Numbered from the stretch's first letter, positions 1 through 8,662 are shown. The stretch: 64,000 nt of DNA from Kangiella sp. (GCF_014762745.1 NZ_JABURJ010000135.1:1-64000); one strand, 5' to 3'. Program-made: numbers and translations. The notes: a model not told the origin generated them from the letters alone.

Positions 1-238
1 GTACCACGGCCAAACACAGCCTTGGAGAATGTTATAGTTATCATAATTTTCTATGCTCGGTCAACAAGTTTTACATTTATGTGACTATCGCCCCTTCCCC
101 TATTTTCCCATATAGAGAAAGGGATTTAGGTCGATATAGGGTCTAAAAAAATATTTGTCTCTGTACTTTTTTTAAGCAATAAAAAATATGCTTATCTTTT
201 TTTTCATATGTTATCCGGATGATACCGTGGCCAGCTTT
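1..238. other. Non-coding stretch upstream of glnA
   Basis: No convincing open frame on either strand. The stretch is A/T-rich with several T and A runs. It could hold the 5' region of a gene outside the window, but nothing in it is recognisable. The regulatory elements for glnA lie just to its right. Confidence 0.5.
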
Positions 239-259
239 TGCGCACCATTTTGGTGCACA
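239..259. promoter_or_regulatory. NtrC-type operator upstream of glnA
   Basis: A palindrome with arms TGCGCACC and GGTGCACA around ATTTT; the core is GCACC-N5-GGTGC at 242-256. This is the pattern of enterobacterial NtrC sites at glnA. It is centred about 108 nt before the glnA ATG and about 73 nt before the start expected from the -10 box at 310-315. A near-identical palindrome lies before ntrB. Assignment to the NtrC of this window is inferred from the match and the location. Confidence 0.7.
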
Positions 260-309
260 CTTCTATTGTAATCCTTGTCTTTTGATTAGTTTTAATCTTG
301 GTAGCCTAT

Positions 310-315
310 TATAAT
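310..315 (+). promoter_or_regulatory. Candidate sigma-70 -10 box of glnA
   Basis: A perfect TATAAT lies 42 nt before the glnA ATG. No good -35 hexamer sits at 16-18 nt; the nearest TTGATT (282-287) is 22 nt away. A weak -35 helped by an activator bound at the upstream palindrome would fit, but this is inference. A GGAG ribosome-binding site (345-348) precedes the ATG. Confidence 0.4.
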
Positions 316-356
316 AGCCTTCATCAAATTCCTTTTGACTCACTGGAGCACAAGTA

Positions 357-1766
357 ATGTCAGTTGAAAACGTTCTTAAAATGATTGAAGAAATGGATGT
401 TAAATTTGTCGACCTTCGCTTTACCGATACAAAAGGTAAAGAGCAGCACGTAACCATCCCGGCGCGTCTTGTTGATGAAGAAATGCTGACCGAAGGTAAG
501 ATGTTCGACGGTTCTTCAATTGCTGGCTGGAAAGGCATTAATGAATCAGACATGGTGTTGATGCCGGATGCTGCATCAGCTGTTATGGATCCATTCTTTG
601 AAGACGCTACATTGAACTTGCGTTGCGATATTCTAGAGCCATCAACAATGACTGGTTATGATCGTGATCCACGCTCGGTAGCTCGTCGCGCTGAAGAATA
701 CTTAAAATCAACAGGCATCGCTGACACTGCATACTTTGGTCCCGAGCCAGAATTTTTTATGTTTGAAGATGTTCGTTTTAAAACAGACATGAGTGGTTCC
801 TTCGTTAAGATCGATGATCCAGAAGCAGCATGGAACTCTGATAAATCATACGAAGGCGGTAACTATGCTCACCGTCCTCGCGTCAAAGGCGGTTACTTCC
901 CAGTTCCCCCGGTTGATTCGTCACAAGATATCCGTTCGCAAATGTGCTTAGTAATGGAGCAAATGGGTCTGCGCATTGAAGCTCACCACCATGAAGTTGC
1001 AACTGGTGGTCAGAACGAAATTGCTACTGAGTTTAATACGCTGATGCTAAAAGCTGACGAAGTTCAGATCTTAAAATATGTGATCCACAACGTTGCACAT
1101 GCTTATGGCAAAACTGCAACCTTCATGCCCAAGCCAATCGTTGGTGACAATGGTACCGGTATGCACGTTCATATGTCTTTAGCAAAAGATGGTAAAAACC
1201 TTTTTGCGGGTGATAAATATTCGGGCCTTTCTGAAGAGGCTCTATACTACATAGGAGGCATTATTAAGCACGCTCGTGCTCTTAATGCTATCACCAACCC
1301 TTCTACTAACTCATACAAACGCCTGGTTCCGGGTTTTGAAGCACCAGTTATGTTGGCTTATTCAGCAAATAACCGCTCAGCTTCAATTCGTATTCCACAC
1401 GTAACCAGCGCTAAAGCGCGTCGCATTGAAGTGCGCTTCCCGGATCCAATGGCAAACCCATACCTTGCATTTGCAGCCTTGATGATGGCGGGTCTTGACG
1501 GCATCCAGAACAAAATCCATCCTGGTGATTCCATGGATAAAGATTTATACGACTTACCAGCTGAAGAAGCCAAAGCAATTCCAACCGTTGCAAAATCGTT
1601 AGAACAGGCTCTGGATGCACTTGACGCAGATCGTGAGTTCCTGACTCGTGGCGGCGTATTCTCGGACGATATGCTTGATGCCTATATTGAGCTTAAACGT
1701 GCTGATATTGAACGTCTAAATATGACGACTCACCCTGTTGAGTTTGATATGTACTACAGCCTGTAA
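357..1766 (+). CDS. glnA: Glutamine synthetase type I
   Basis: ATP-dependent ligation of ammonia to glutamate, the main ammonia-assimilating enzyme, a cytoplasmic dodecamer. The 469-residue length is standard for the bacterial GSI-beta type. The N-terminal beta-grasp region holds the FDGSSIAGW segment, and the catalytic domain has [14 protein letters not shown] and NRSASIRIP. The adenylylation site is present as [10 protein letters not shown], with Tyr398 the expected target, so control by GlnE/GlnB is likely. It is the first gene of a nitrogen-control cluster with ntrB and an ntrC-like gene, has an NtrC-type palindrome upstream, and is followed by a strong hairpin terminator that separates it from the next gene. 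Confidence 0.98.
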   Translation: MSVENVLKMIEEMDVKFVDLRFTDTKGKEQHVTIPARLVDEEMLTEGKMFDGSSIAGWKGINESDMVLMPDAASAVMDPFFEDATLNLRCDILEPSTMTGYDRDPRSVARRAEEYLKSTGIADTAYFGPEPEFFMFEDVRFKTDMSGSFVKIDDPEAAWNSDKSYEGGNYAHRPRVKGGYFPVPPVDSSQDIRSQMCLVMEQMGLRIEAHHHEVATGGQNEIATEFNTLMLKADEVQILKYVIHNVAHAYGKTATFMPKPIVGDNGTGMHVHMSLAKDGKNLFAGDKYSGLSEEALYYIGGIIKHARALNAITNPSTNSYKRLVPGFEAPVMLAYSANNRSASIRIPHVTSAKARRIEVRFPDPMANPYLAFAALMMAGLDGIQNKIHPGDSMDKDLYDLPAEEAKAIPTVAKSLEQALDALDADREFLTRGGVFSDDMLDAYIELKRADIERLNMTTHPVEFDMYYSL

Positions 1767-1792
1767 TCAGAGCACTTTCAGCAAGCAATTTT

Positions 1793-1819
1793 AAAGCCCA
1801 GCTCACACTGGGCTTTTTT
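1793..1819 (+). terminator. Rho-independent terminator after glnA
   Basis: Stem AAAGCCCAG / CTGGGCTTT (1793-1801 and 1808-1816) with a six-base loop, running into a T tract. It lies 27 nt after the glnA stop. Confidence 0.88.
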
Positions 1820-1889
1820 ATTTTTGACAGTTGGCACAAACTGCCCAATACTTTGTCTAATTAAGTAGATTTATTACAGGGAGATTTTA

Positions 1890-2438
1890 ATGGTTATTAA
1901 AGTTTCATTCATTTTAAAACTGTCCTTACTCTGCATCGCCAGCCTGGCGGCAACACAGGCTGATGCCACTGTTTTATATAAAAAAGTGGATAAAGACGGC
2001 AAAGTAACCTACACCGACAAGCCCAGCGAAGACGCAGAAGCCATCACGGTAAAATCCAATAGAAATGTAGTGTCCACGCCTCGCATGAATACTCCCCCTC
2101 CACAAGGCACTGATGAGGAGGAACAGCAAGAAGCGCAGTATGATGTCTTTGCTATTGACAGCCCAGGCAGTGATGAGGGCGTCAGGGCAAACGATGGAAC
2201 AGTCAATATTGTGATAGGTATCTCACCCCAGATTCAACCTAACCATAGCATTAGGCTGCACATGGACGGAGCACAGGTTGGACAGGATCAAAAGATCCCC
2301 TATTTTAATTTAGGCAACGTCGATCGTGGCACCCATGAGCTGGTAGCAATGGTTATTAATGATGAAACCCAGGAAATTGTGCAGACCAGCAAGGCTGTCA
2401 CTTTTCATGTACTTAGAACATCGATCTTGAATCGTTAA
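1890..2438 (+). CDS. DUF4124-domain periplasmic protein
   Basis: 182 residues. An N-terminal signal peptide (hydrophobic run about residues 5-22, ending near ATQADA) is followed directly by the DUF4124 motif VLYKKVDKDGKVTYTDKP. The rest is a low-complexity linker and a C-terminal beta-rich segment with an RLHMDGAQVGQ-like strand pattern. A ribosome-binding site GGGAGA precedes the ATG. Proteins of this family are often found between glnA and ntrB in gammaproteobacteria; their function is not established. The glnA terminator upstream suggests it has its own promoter. Confidence 0.85.
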   Translation: MVIKVSFILKLSLLCIASLAATQADATVLYKKVDKDGKVTYTDKPSEDAEAITVKSNRNVVSTPRMNTPPPQGTDEEEQQEAQYDVFAIDSPGSDEGVRANDGTVNIVIGISPQIQPNHSIRLHMDGAQVGQDQKIPYFNLGNVDRGTHELVAMVINDETQEIVQTSKAVTFHVLRTSILNR

Positions 2439-2464
2439 CGCTGCTCCATAACCTTAACCCACAG

Positions 2465-2489
2465 ATAACGCACCATATTGGTGCGTTAT
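2465..2489. promoter_or_regulatory. NtrC-type operator upstream of ntrB
   Basis: A perfect inverted repeat with 10-nt arms (ATAACGCACC and GGTGCGTTAT) around ATATT. The core GCACC-N5-GGTGC is the same as at glnA. It overlaps the -35 region of the candidate ntrB promoter (-10 box at 2504-2509), the arrangement expected for autoregulation. No T tract follows, so it is not a terminator. Confidence 0.72.
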
Positions 2490-2500
2490 GGTTTCAGGCC

Positions 2501-2509
2501 TGCTATACT
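2501..2509 (+). promoter_or_regulatory. Extended -10 promoter of ntrB
   Basis: TGCTATACT matches the extended -10 pattern TGnTATAAT in all but one base. Transcription would start near 2516, about 19 nt before the preferred ntrB ATG. The -35 region lies inside the NtrC-type palindrome. Confidence 0.5.
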
Positions 2510-2534
2510 GCCCTTCTTTTTCGCCAGTTCTCCA

Positions 2535-3587
2535 ATGAATACCAAAGCGTTACTCGACCAGCTTTCTACCGCTGTCATGCTCTTTGATGTGCATGGGCGC
2601 TTTGCCTATTTGAATCAAACCGCTGAAAGTGCCCTGATGACCACTGCCAAAGTTCTGCTCGGTCAGCGTTACAGCTATTTTATCGCCAGTGACAGCCTTC
2701 CCCTTCGAGAGTTGTTAAAAACACTTAAGGAGAATGGCAGCTTTGCTCAGGATGATTTGCGACTGGAGCTGCTCAATGGTCGCAATATTATCGCCAACTT
2801 CAGTGGTCACTGGATTCATCTGGACAAGCCCTACTTGGCGGTTGAATGGCAGGATCGGCAAAGCATTAAACGTTATCAGCATGAACTGGGTATTCTGCAA
2901 CAGAATCAAATTAACAATAAACTTCTCGCGCAGTTAGCACACGAAGTTAAAAATCCACTTAGTGGCATAGCCGGTGCAGCTCAGCTTCTGGCGCAGGAGC
3001 TGCCCGAAGAACAGCAGGAATTCACCGATATTATCCAACATGAAATTGAGCGCTTATCGAGACTGGTCGATCGCATGCTGCTCGGCGGCAAGAAAGCGAG
3101 CAAGGTACAAATCAACATTCATGAGATCACCGAACAAGTTTACGATTTCTGCAGCATTAGCCTTCCTGCAGGAGTTCAACTCAAGAAAGACTATGATCCC
3201 AGCCTACCTGAACTTAATATTGCTCCGGAATCAGTCTATCAAGCCTTGCTCAATGTGGTGCAAAACGCGATTGAAGCCTGCACAGGCCAGGAACAATCAA
3301 ACATCACGATAAAAACCCGAGCTATTCCGCGCCACAGCATCGGTATTAAACAATACCCACTGACCATTCGCATTGATGTCATTGATAATGGTCCCGGAAT
3401 CGATCCTTCGCTACAGCCCAATGTCTTTATGCCTCTTATCAGCGGCAAACAAAGTAGCGGCCTGGGACTAGGAATTGCCCAGAGTCTGATTCAGCAGCAG
3501 GAAGGTATTATTGAGTTTGTCAGTGATTCTGCTGGCACAATATTTTCCATATATCTGCCCGTCATCAAAAGTCAGAGTGAAAGTTAA
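2535..3587 (+). CDS. ntrB: Nitrogen regulation sensor histidine kinase NtrB
   Basis: Sensor kinase/phosphatase that sets NtrC phosphorylation in response to PII. From the ATG at 2535 it has 350 residues, the length of E. coli NtrB; an upstream ATG at 2487 in the same frame lies inside the operator and promoter and is rejected. An N-terminal PAS domain (about 1-110) is followed by an H-box with His136 in LAQLAHEVKNPLSG, then the ATPase boxes QNAIEA, DNGPGI and GLGLGIAQSL. All catalytic motifs look intact. It overlaps the ntrC-like gene by one base, so the two are translationally coupled. Confidence 0.95.
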   Translation: MNTKALLDQLSTAVMLFDVHGRFAYLNQTAESALMTTAKVLLGQRYSYFIASDSLPLRELLKTLKENGSFAQDDLRLELLNGRNIIANFSGHWIHLDKPYLAVEWQDRQSIKRYQHELGILQQNQINNKLLAQLAHEVKNPLSGIAGAAQLLAQELPEEQQEFTDIIQHEIERLSRLVDRMLLGGKKASKVQINIHEITEQVYDFCSISLPAGVQLKKDYDPSLPELNIAPESVYQALLNVVQNAIEACTGQEQSNITIKTRAIPRHSIGIKQYPLTIRIDVIDNGPGIDPSLQPNVFMPLISGKQSSGLGLGIAQSLIQQQEGIIEFVSDSAGTIFSIYLPVIKSQSES

Positions 3588-4195
3588 TGAATGAGCAGGC
3601 AACCATTCTTGTAGTAGACGACGACAGTTCTATTCGCTGGGTGCTGGCTCGCGCATTACATAACGCTGAGTTTAAAGTAATTTCCTGTGATAATGGAGCT
3701 GAGGGACTTGAGCTGGTAAAAATTCACCAGCCCAATGTTGTGATAACCGATATTCAAATGGCCGGCATGAGTGGTCTTGAACTTTTAGAAAAGCTCAATC
3801 AGTCCCATCCCAACCTGCCTGTCATCATGATTACCGCTTATGCCGATACTGATATTGGCAGTCAGACTCACGAGCTGGGCGCTTTTGATTATTTGCCCAA
3901 GCCGTTTAATATTAATCAGGTGATCGATATCTGTCGCAAAGCGCTGGATAGCCAGTTGCCGAATACCCACTTACCGGCCTGGCAGCAACAAATTCATAAA
4001 ACCATTGAGCAGCATTACCATCAGGGGCAGACAGAGATATTGCAGCAAATTCAGGATGATTTTGAACGCTTTATCGTAGACAATGCCCTGCGACTGACTC
4101 AGGGCCATAAACAGAAAGCAGCCAAGCTGCTTGGCTGGGGACGCAACACCCTGACCCGCAAACTTCAACACTGGCAACAGCAGGAAGACGACTGA
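3587..4195 (+). CDS. ntrC: NtrC-like response regulator lacking the AAA+ domain
   Basis: 202 residues, where NtrC normally has about 470. The receiver (about 1-120) is clearly NtrC: VVDDDSSIRWVLARAL, phosphoacceptor Asp55 in VVITDIQMAG, Thr83 and Lys105 in DYLPKPF. The C-terminus (about 155-198) is clearly the NtrC Fis-type helix-turn-helix: TQGHKQKAAKLLGWGRNTL. The roughly 240-residue sigma-54 ATPase domain between them (GAFTGA loop, Walker motifs) is absent, replaced by a Gln/His-rich linker. The frame is open and shows no sign of decay. It should bind the GCACC-N5-GGTGC sites but cannot activate sigma-54 polymerase. A RegA/PrrA-type regulator shares this layout, but the sequence and the ntrB neighbour favour NtrC. 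Confidence 0.93.
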   Translation: MNEQATILVVDDDSSIRWVLARALHNAEFKVISCDNGAEGLELVKIHQPNVVITDIQMAGMSGLELLEKLNQSHPNLPVIMITAYADTDIGSQTHELGAFDYLPKPFNINQVIDICRKALDSQLPNTHLPAWQQQIHKTIEQHYHQGQTEILQQIQDDFERFIVDNALRLTQGHKQKAAKLLGWGRNTLTRKLQHWQQQEDD

Positions 4196-4657
4196 ATGTA
4201 CCACATCGTTTTATTTGAACCTGAAATACCACCGAATACCGGCAATATTATCCGTTTATGTGCCAACACTGGCTTTCAGCTTCATTTAATTAAGCCGCTC
4301 GGCTTTCAAATTGATGATAAGCGAATGCGTCGGGCCGGGCTTGATTATCACGAGTGGGCACAAGTCAAAATCCATGAAGACTATCAAGCGTTTCTTGAAA
4401 GTGAGCAGCCAAAGCGTTTATTTGGCTTAAGCACCAAAGCCAAAAACTATTTTCACCAGGTGGCTTTTGAGGATGGCGATTATTTGATGTTTGGGCCAGA
4501 AACGCGAGGGTTACCTGATCCGATACTCGAAGACATGGGTGAACACCTGCTGAGAATCCCTATGCGCCCCAACAGTCGTAGTTTGAACCTTGCGAATACG
4601 GTAGCTATTGTGACTTACGAAGTGTTACGACAGGAGCAGTTTGAGGGCTTTTTGTAA
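4196..4657 (+). CDS. trmL: tRNA (cytidine/uridine-2'-O-)-methyltransferase TrmL
   Basis: SPOUT-class SAM-dependent enzyme that 2'-O-methylates the wobble base of tRNA-Leu isoacceptors. At 153 residues it matches E. coli TrmL (157). Motifs are [15 protein letters not shown] near the start and the knot segments FGPETRGLP and [16 protein letters not shown] near the end. The ATG directly follows the ntrC stop codon with no gap, so it is probably co-transcribed with ntrB-ntrC. It converges on gpsA 16 nt away. Confidence 0.95.
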   Translation: MYHIVLFEPEIPPNTGNIIRLCANTGFQLHLIKPLGFQIDDKRMRRAGLDYHEWAQVKIHEDYQAFLESEQPKRLFGLSTKAKNYFHQVAFEDGDYLMFGPETRGLPDPILEDMGEHLLRIPMRPNSRSLNLANTVAIVTYEVLRQEQFEGFL

Positions 4658-4673
4658 TCTATTGCAGGAAGAC

Positions 4674-5684
4674 CTATTCCAGGCCTTCTGACTTTAGATC
4701 TCGCGTTAACAGCTCGTGAGCCGCCTGGCGTGCATCAACACCCTCATAAATAATCCTATAGATGGCATCACTGATTGGCATCTCTACATTTAAGCGCTCC
4801 GCCAGCATTTTGACTTCCTTGGCGTTACGAACGCCTTCAACCACCTGTCCAATGGCATGTTCCGCTTCATCGCGACTGGCGCCTTTGCCTAAAGCCAATC
4901 CAAAACGGCGATTGCGCGACTGATTGTCGGTACAGGTTAAAACCAGATCGCCCATTCCAGCCATTCCGTTAAAGGTTTCCTGCTTACCACCTGCGGCTAC
5001 GCCCAGGCGAGTCATTTCGACCAGCCCCCGGGTAATTAATGCTGTGCGTGCATTGGCACCATAGCCTAAACCATCGGCAATACCGGCACCAATGGCAACC
5101 ACATTTTTGACCGCGCCACCAACCTGTACACCAACAATATCATCGCTGGTATAAACCCGGAATCGTTCATTGTGCAGTGCCAAGGCCAGCTGCTCAGCAA
5201 ACTCATCATTATTGGCAGCTAACGTGATAGCGGTTGGCATACCCAGAGCCATCTCTTTAGCAAAAGTAGGGCCGGATAAAATGGCGTGAGGTATCTCATC
5301 GCCTAAAATATTTTTTAATACATTACCCAGCAAATCACCGCTTTCCGGATCAAGACCTTTACTGGCCCAGACCAGCTTGCTGTCTAAGTTAACAAATGGC
5401 TTTATCAGGTTGAGCGTATCTCGAAACGCATGACTTGGAACAGCCACCAGAATTATCGGGTGATTCTCCAGTGCAGTTTCAATCTGATCCGTTACTGATA
5501 AGTTGTCGGGGAAAGCGACATCAGGAAGGTATTTGGTATTTTGGTTTACCTGTTGCATTTCGGCAACATGCTCGGCATTACGAGCCCATAATCGAACCGT
5601 GTGTCCATTACGGGCCAGTAACACTGCCAATGCGGTTCCATAAGAACCAGCCCCAAGAACCGCAAAGGATAGTTGCGCAGACAT
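4674..5684 (-). CDS. gpsA: Glycerol-3-phosphate dehydrogenase [NAD(P)+]
   Basis: Reduces dihydroxyacetone phosphate to sn-glycerol-3-phosphate for phospholipid synthesis. 336 residues. The N-terminal Rossmann motif is GAGSYGTALAVLLARNGH, and the catalytic domain has GGAVKNVVAIGAGIADGLG with the conserved Lys. The C-terminal all-alpha half is complete. Its start overlaps the secB stop by one base. The order grxC-secB-gpsA is the same as in E. coli. Confidence 0.97.
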   Translation of the reverse strand: MSAQLSFAVLGAGSYGTALAVLLARNGHTVRLWARNAEHVAEMQQVNQNTKYLPDVAFPDNLSVTDQIETALENHPIILVAVPSHAFRDTLNLIKPFVNLDSKLVWASKGLDPESGDLLGNVLKNILGDEIPHAILSGPTFAKEMALGMPTAITLAANNDEFAEQLALALHNERFRVYTSDDIVGVQVGGAVKNVVAIGAGIADGLGYGANARTALITRGLVEMTRLGVAAGGKQETFNGMAGMGDLVLTCTDNQSRNRRFGLALGKGASRDEAEHAIGQVVEGVRNAKEVKMLAERLNVEMPISDAIYRIIYEGVDARQAAHELLTRDLKSEGLE

Positions 5685-6193
5685 TAAGCGTTCGCTTCGC
5701 CTTGACCTGCTTGTTGCTGTTGAGCTTGCTGCATCGCCTGCTCATACAAAGCATTAAAATTAATTGGTTGTAACGTAAAGCGAGGGAAACCGCCACGTGC
5801 AATGATTTCTGATACAGCCTCACGCACATAAGGAAGAATCTGCTCGCAACAGAAAGTTCTTAACATACGGCTTCTAACTTCGTCTTCAAGACCTTTAATA
5901 CCAAATACACCACCGTATTTTACTTCTGCAATATAAGCAGTTTTCTCACCATTTTTTGCAGTGATAGTTACTTGAAGCTCTACTTCGTAACTGTCATTTT
6001 TTAAATCTTTGACTTGATTATTAAGGTTAACATTAATGCTTGGCTTAAATTGCTCAAGGAAAACCTCTGGTGAGTTTGGAGCTTCAAAAGATATGTCTTT
6101 TGCATAAACTGACTGGATTACAAGTTGCGCTCCTTCTGGAGTTTCAACTTTTTGTTCATTACCATTTTCTATGCTTTGATCTTGCTCTGCCAT
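5684..6193 (-). CDS. secB: Protein-export chaperone SecB
   Basis: Tetrameric cytosolic chaperone that holds preproteins unfolded and hands them to SecA. 169 residues, slightly longer than E. coli SecB (155) because of acidic N- and Gln/Ala-rich C-terminal tails. Core motifs include YAKDISFEAPNSPEVF near residue 31, GGVFGIKGL, and GGFPRFTLQPINFNALY near the end. It lies 28 nt downstream of grxC and overlaps gpsA by one base. Confidence 0.97.
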   Translation of the reverse strand: MAEQDQSIENGNEQKVETPEGAQLVIQSVYAKDISFEAPNSPEVFLEQFKPSINVNLNNQVKDLKNDSYEVELQVTITAKNGEKTAYIAEVKYGGVFGIKGLEDEVRSRMLRTFCCEQILPYVREAVSEIIARGGFPRFTLQPINFNALYEQAMQQAQQQQAGQGEANA

Positions 6194-6221
6194 AATCTTC
6201 TCTCTTTAATTTTAACTAATA

Positions 6222-6482
6222 TTAATTATTGTCCTGCAATAGTGGTAATAACTCACCCTTGCGGTGAAGTGCATACAGGTCATCACAACCTCCTATTGCG
6301 CGCTCATTGATAATAATTTGAGGAACCGTGTAGCCACCGGTTATAGATTCCATACGAGCTCTAAGCTCAGAATCCCCATCCACAGGAATCTCTTTATATT
6401 CAACCTGTAGTTGATCTAACAACGCTTTCGCTCTGACGCAAAATGGGCAGTAACGAGTGGTGTAAATGGTAACTTGTGACAT
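6222..6482 (-). CDS. grxC: Glutaredoxin 3
   Basis: Glutathione-dependent dithiol oxidoreductase of the cytoplasm. 86 residues, a standard single-domain glutaredoxin. The active site is Cys12-Pro-Phe-Cys15, where the commonest family form is CPYC. The cis-Pro segment is TVPQIIIN and the glutathione-binding GGCDDL follows. It sits in the yibN-grxC-secB-gpsA operon seen in E. coli. Confidence 0.95.
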   Translation of the reverse strand: MSQVTIYTTRYCPFCVRAKALLDQLQVEYKEIPVDGDSELRARMESITGGYTVPQIIINERAIGGCDDLYALHRKGELLPLLQDNN

Positions 6483-6513
6483 ATAGTACTCAAATATCGT
6501 CGGATGTTTTAGC

Positions 6514-6939
6514 CTAGCCTTTGGCTAAAGGCAAGTTTTCTGTAGTCCAGGACTGGATTCCACCTTTCAATTTATGCACATCGGTGAAACCCTGCTTTCT
6601 GAGTTGCATCGCGGCATTACCCGCCTGCACACCTGCGTTACAGACCATAATGATGGGGACCTCTTTGTGTTTTTCAAGGTCCTTGATTCGGTCCTTAAGT
6701 TTACCGAAAGGAATATTGATCGAGCCTGGAATATGCCCTTTGTTGAAATCAGCAATGGCTCTCAGATCCACAACCACCGCATTCTGCTTGTTGACCATTT
6801 GCGTCATTACTAATGGAGTCAATGACTTAGAGCCGCTGGTCGCGGTTTTAATCATGCTAATAATTAAAAGCAGGGTGAATGCCAGCCAGGCAGTACCCAA
6901 AATCGGATGGTTGCCGTAAAACTCGAGTAGTTGTTGCAT
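6514..6939 (-). CDS. yibN: Membrane-anchored rhodanese-like protein (YibN type)
   Basis: 141 residues. One N-terminal transmembrane helix (about 15-31) is followed by a rhodanese domain with VVDLRAIADFNKGHIPGS and the catalytic loop VCNAGVQAG, with Cys100 as the expected persulfide carrier. It is the first gene of the operon with grxC, secB and gpsA, with 31 nt to grxC. The sulfur acceptor is unknown; in E. coli the homologue is an inner-membrane protein in the same position. Confidence 0.88.
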   Translation of the reverse strand: MQQLLEFYGNHPILGTAWLAFTLLLIISMIKTATSGSKSLTPLVMTQMVNKQNAVVVDLRAIADFNKGHIPGSINIPFGKLKDRIKDLEKHKEVPIIMVCNAGVQAGNAAMQLRKQGFTDVHKLKGGIQSWTTENLPLAKG

Positions 6940-6980
6940 CTGCTAATAAGCCTTTGGATTTCACAAAATAGAGACAGCGC

Positions 6981-6986
6981 ATTATA
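6981..6986 (-). promoter_or_regulatory. Candidate -10 box of the yibN-grxC-secB-gpsA operon
   Basis: On the minus strand a perfect TATAAT lies 41 nt before the yibN ATG. No convincing -35 hexamer stands at the usual distance. It lies in the 159-nt gap between yibN and the NfeD gene; that gap also holds a short imperfect palindrome near 7002-7030 and no small gene. Confidence 0.4.
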
Positions 6987-7098
6987 CACAAAACAGCGGC
7001 AAGGCCTAGATCCTATAGGGCTTCTATGGCCAAATTATCGCGCCAGTTAAAACGACAATGGAGGCCGCAGCCCCCATTCCCATCGGCTAACATGACGG

Positions 7099-7566
7099 CT
7101 ACCCCTCAGGGTTAACCGGTTCAACTTTCAGGGTTGCTCCTTCAAAGCCAGTAACTTTCACTTTGTGCCCCTCAGGAAGCTCAGGTCCTTCTACACGCCA
7201 GTAGGTATCGCCGACTCGAACCTTGCCAACACCGTTTTCGATGGCGTTACTCAAGGTAAACTCCCGACCGACCAAAGACTTACTGCGCTGATTAAGGGAT
7301 CCGCTGTCATCATCCTGATCCAACTTGTGCTTTTTGGCGTAAGATTTCCATAGAACAAGACTGGCAACAGACAGAATAGAAAACACCAGCCACTGCATTT
7401 CTGGAGGCATTAAACCAGGCACAATCAGTTGCAGCACGCCAACCACTAAAGCTCCCACACCAAACCACAATAAAATGGCGCCAGGAGCAAACATTTCCAG
7501 GATTAACAGCACCAGCCCAAACACCAGCCAGTGCCAATATTCCATTTGCTGAAAAAATTCCATCAT
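7099..7566 (-). CDS. ybbJ: NfeD-like membrane protein (YbbJ type)
   Basis: 155 residues. Two to three transmembrane helices fill residues about 10-75 (HWLVFGLVLLILEMFAPGAI and onwards), followed by a soluble C-terminal OB-fold (about 90-152) with GVGKVRVGDTYWRVEGPEL. This is the short NfeD1b type that partners SPFH proteins. It lies 6 nt downstream of the SPFH gene, the usual pairing. It probably helps organise or control the SPFH oligomer in the inner membrane. Confidence 0.88.
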   Translation of the reverse strand: MMEFFQQMEYWHWLVFGLVLLILEMFAPGAILLWFGVGALVVGVLQLIVPGLMPPEMQWLVFSILSVASLVLWKSYAKKHKLDQDDDSGSLNQRSKSLVGREFTLSNAIENGVGKVRVGDTYWRVEGPELPEGHKVKVTGFEGATLKVEPVNPEG

Positions 7567-7572
7567 TACCCC

Positions 7573-8490
7573 TTATTTCTGGCCAAAGGATTCTTTAGCA
7601 ATTTCAGCGATTCCGGCCACCGAACCAATCACCGAAGAAGCCTCAAGCGGCAACATCAACAGTTTTTGATTATCGGCAGTGGCAATTTGCGCTAAGGCAT
7701 CAACATATTTCTGCGCAACGAAGTAGTTAATCGCCTGTACATTACCTTCGGCTATCGCTTTCGATACCATCTGCGTCGCATTAGCCTCAGCTTCGGCCTG
7801 ACGCTCGCGCGCTTCCGCTTCGCGGAATGCCGCTTCTTTTTCACCTTCCGCTTTCAAGATAGATGATTGCTTCATACCCTCAGCAGTTAAGATTTCTGAC
7901 TGTTTGGTGCCCTCGGCTTCAAGAATCTTGGCACGCTTCAAACGCTCAGCCTTCATCTGCTGCGCCATCGCATCGACCAGATCACGGGGCGGCAAAATGT
8001 CCTTAATCTCTATACGCGTTACTTTAACGCCCCAAGGATTAGTCGCTTCATCAACAATCGTCAAAATACGCGCATTGATTTCATCACGCTTAGAAAGCAT
8101 CCAGTCCAGATCCATGCTACCTAATACGGTACGGATATTGGTCTGCACCAGATTTTGCATGGCTCTATGCAGCTGATTGACTTCATAGGTCGCCTTAATC
8201 GGGTCGATCACCTGGAAAAAACACACCGCATCAATAGTGACGGTGGCGTTATCCTGTGAAATAACCTGTTGTGCAGGAATATCCAGTACCTGCTCTTTCA
8301 TATTCACCTTGGCCGCGACCTGATCCATGATAGGCACAATGATATGTAATCCCGGAGTCAGCACCTTACGGAACTTACCAAATCGCTCAACCGTATATTC
8401 AAAACCCTGATTAACGGTTTTAATCCCCGAAAATAGTAAGAAAACGACAAAAACAACCAACACAATTATAGTTATTAAACCTGCATCCAT
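7573..8490 (-). CDS. qmcA: SPFH/stomatin-like protein (QmcA type)
   Basis: 305 residues. An N-terminal membrane anchor (about 5-22) precedes an SPFH/band-7 domain (FEYTVERFGKFRKVLTPGLH to about 200) and a long Ala/Glu-rich coiled coil with repeats around LEAEGTKQSEILTAEGMKQS. Proteins of this family form large membrane ring or cage assemblies and influence membrane proteases. It is followed by the NfeD gene and is divergent from gpmI. Confidence 0.9.
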   Translation of the reverse strand: MDAGLITIIVLVVFVVFLLFSGIKTVNQGFEYTVERFGKFRKVLTPGLHIIVPIMDQVAAKVNMKEQVLDIPAQQVISQDNATVTIDAVCFFQVIDPIKATYEVNQLHRAMQNLVQTNIRTVLGSMDLDWMLSKRDEINARILTIVDEATNPWGVKVTRIEIKDILPPRDLVDAMAQQMKAERLKRAKILEAEGTKQSEILTAEGMKQSSILKAEGEKEAAFREAEARERQAEAEANATQMVSKAIAEGNVQAINYFVAQKYVDALAQIATADNQKLLMLPLEASSVIGSVAGIAEIAKESFGQK

Positions 8491-8662
8491 TAAATCATCC
8501 TCTTTGTTTATTGGAATTGTTAAAGCATTAACTATAGGTAGTTTTTCACAATGAAATCAATTGTTTTTATGTAATCAAGTTTATCTTAAAGGCTCTGGCT
8601 GGCTTAGAATCGAGGCAAAAGGTACAATAGCGCCAACTTTCAGCAAGCTAATTCAAAAATCC

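Noticed and set aside
229-243. Possible sigma-54 promoter (TGGCC...TTGC) upstream of glnA
   Set aside because: The spacing between GG and GC is nine bases, not the required ten, and the segment overlaps the NtrC-type operator. An NtrC without an ATPase domain would not use it either.
2465-2489. Perfect palindrome as a terminator of the DUF4124 gene
   Set aside because: No T tract follows; the core matches the glnA operator exactly.
2478-2534. Extended N-terminus of ntrB from the first in-frame start
   Set aside because: The stretch contains the NtrC-type operator and a promoter, and the remaining 350 residues already match the family's length.
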